NCBI GenBank assembly: GCA_024509875.1
Contig: JAMPIV010019866.1
Span: 62,001-126,000, forward strand
Reading direction: 5' to 3'
Origin: Oreohelix idahoensis
Taxonomy: Eukaryota; Mollusca; Gastropoda; Stylommatophora; Oreohelicidae
DNA: 64,000 nt
Part shown: positions 63,561 through 64,000 of the stretch, piece after piece
How the letters are laid out: every line of letters starts with the position of its first letter
How positions within the stretch are numbered: position 1 is the stretch's first letter
Notes under the pieces: model-generated
Databases searched by the model: none
Told to the model about the DNA's origin: nothing
Seen by the model: only the letters and a program-made list of their open reading frames with translations
Made by a program: the position numbers and the translations under genes

Positions 63561-64000
63561 TGTTAAGTCATGTTTTCGAGTGGGAGTTAAGTGTTAAGGA
63601 TTTCTTTCTGACGGATTATATATTATTACCATTTATGATGAGTTGCTGGTAATGCACTCAACTTTCTGACGGATTGTATGCTATGCCGATTTATGATGAG
63701 TTGCTGGTGTTGCACTCAATTTATCTATGGATTTACTTATTATGATACCTTGTGATTTGCTGTGATCTGTTATCCATGATGTCAACGCTACTGTCGTAAA
63801 TAAACTGTATATAAGTTGAAAACTAGTTGGTCTATTTCCTGACCCGACGTTACTATTGTGTGGGTTTACATCAGATATTTACAAACCTAAAGAACTCACG
63901 ACATTCGCCCATTATATTTACACACCTGTCGGCCACTAACAGTAAGCCCGACATTACTGACATCGACCTTGTCAGTGGTACTACACCATAACACCCACCA
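63561..64000 (+). repeat. 3' LTR of the second element (partial)
   Basis: Starts TGTTAAGTCATGTTTTCGAG like 57572. It loses most of the first 600 bp of the 5' copy, then matches 58280-58684. Truncated by the window end. Confidence 0.85.

Larger units (their letters stand above)
57572..64000 (+). mobile_element. second Gmr1-like LTR element, decayed, runs off the window
   Basis: The 5' LTR starts TGTTAAGTC at 57572 and the 3' LTR starts identically at 63561, cut by the window edge. Between them on the plus strand are a leader, a gag with the same N-terminus and Cys cluster as the 42-52 kb element, a protease remnant and a small RNase H remnant. Integrase and RT are missing. It is inserted in a LINE fragment at 57571. 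Confidence 0.83.

Overview
This window looks like animal nuclear DNA, most likely from a mollusc and probably a gastropod. It is AT-rich, has GT-AG introns and is packed with transposable elements: RTE-type LINEs, RNase H-bearing LINEs, Ty3/gypsy-type LTR elements, piggyBac, mariner, a hAT MITE and tRNA-derived SINEs. The phylum call is inference from the repeat families and cannot be proved by eye.

Host gene (minus strand, about 3.8-16.5 kb). I recognise one cellular gene: the 5' part of a TBC1D8/TBC1D9-type Rab-GAP. Five short coding exons (16502-16545, 11240-11354, 4861-4912, 4177-4254, 3850-3936) join in phase with GT-AG borders and encode the first 125 residues. The rest lies off the left edge. 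Its introns hold an RTE LINE with a perfect target-site duplication (TSD) at 6254-8542, an RTE 3' stub (8751-8874), a pair of 646-bp LTR-like repeats (8897-10390), a SINE (10952-11195), a decayed piggyBac (13143-15458) and RNase H LINE fragments. Left of exon 5 lie a hAT MITE, a SINE and a second, 5' piggyBac fragment.

Middle (17-40 kb). An RNase H LINE is split by a 7.9-kb gypsy-like LTR element (18747-26616) whose protease, RT and most of its integrase are deleted. Two copies of one SINE family with clean TSDs sit nearby. From 28567 to 39947 there is a composite: two different RTE-type LINEs, both 5'-truncated and joined head to head, bounded by one shared 13-bp TSD. The plus-strand half was later hit by a 2.9-kb TG...CA element, a 3.2-kb endonuclease/RT LINE and a 0.6-kb insert.

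Right (40-64 kb). A mariner transposase is split into halves at about 40.3-41.0 kb and 52.2-52.4 kb. Between them lies a young, 9.6-kb Ty3/gypsy-type element (42057-51650) with near-identical 1.5-kb LTRs and the pol order protease-integrase-RT-RNase H. Integrase precedes a gypsy-type RT, the arrangement known from Gmr1-type elements. A decayed relative starts at 57572 and runs past the right edge, inserted in another LINE remnant. Four long TA microsatellites punctuate the window, one of them in a large palindrome.

Almost nothing outside the TBC1D9-like exons looks like host coding sequence. The structure is best read as several layers of nested insertions.
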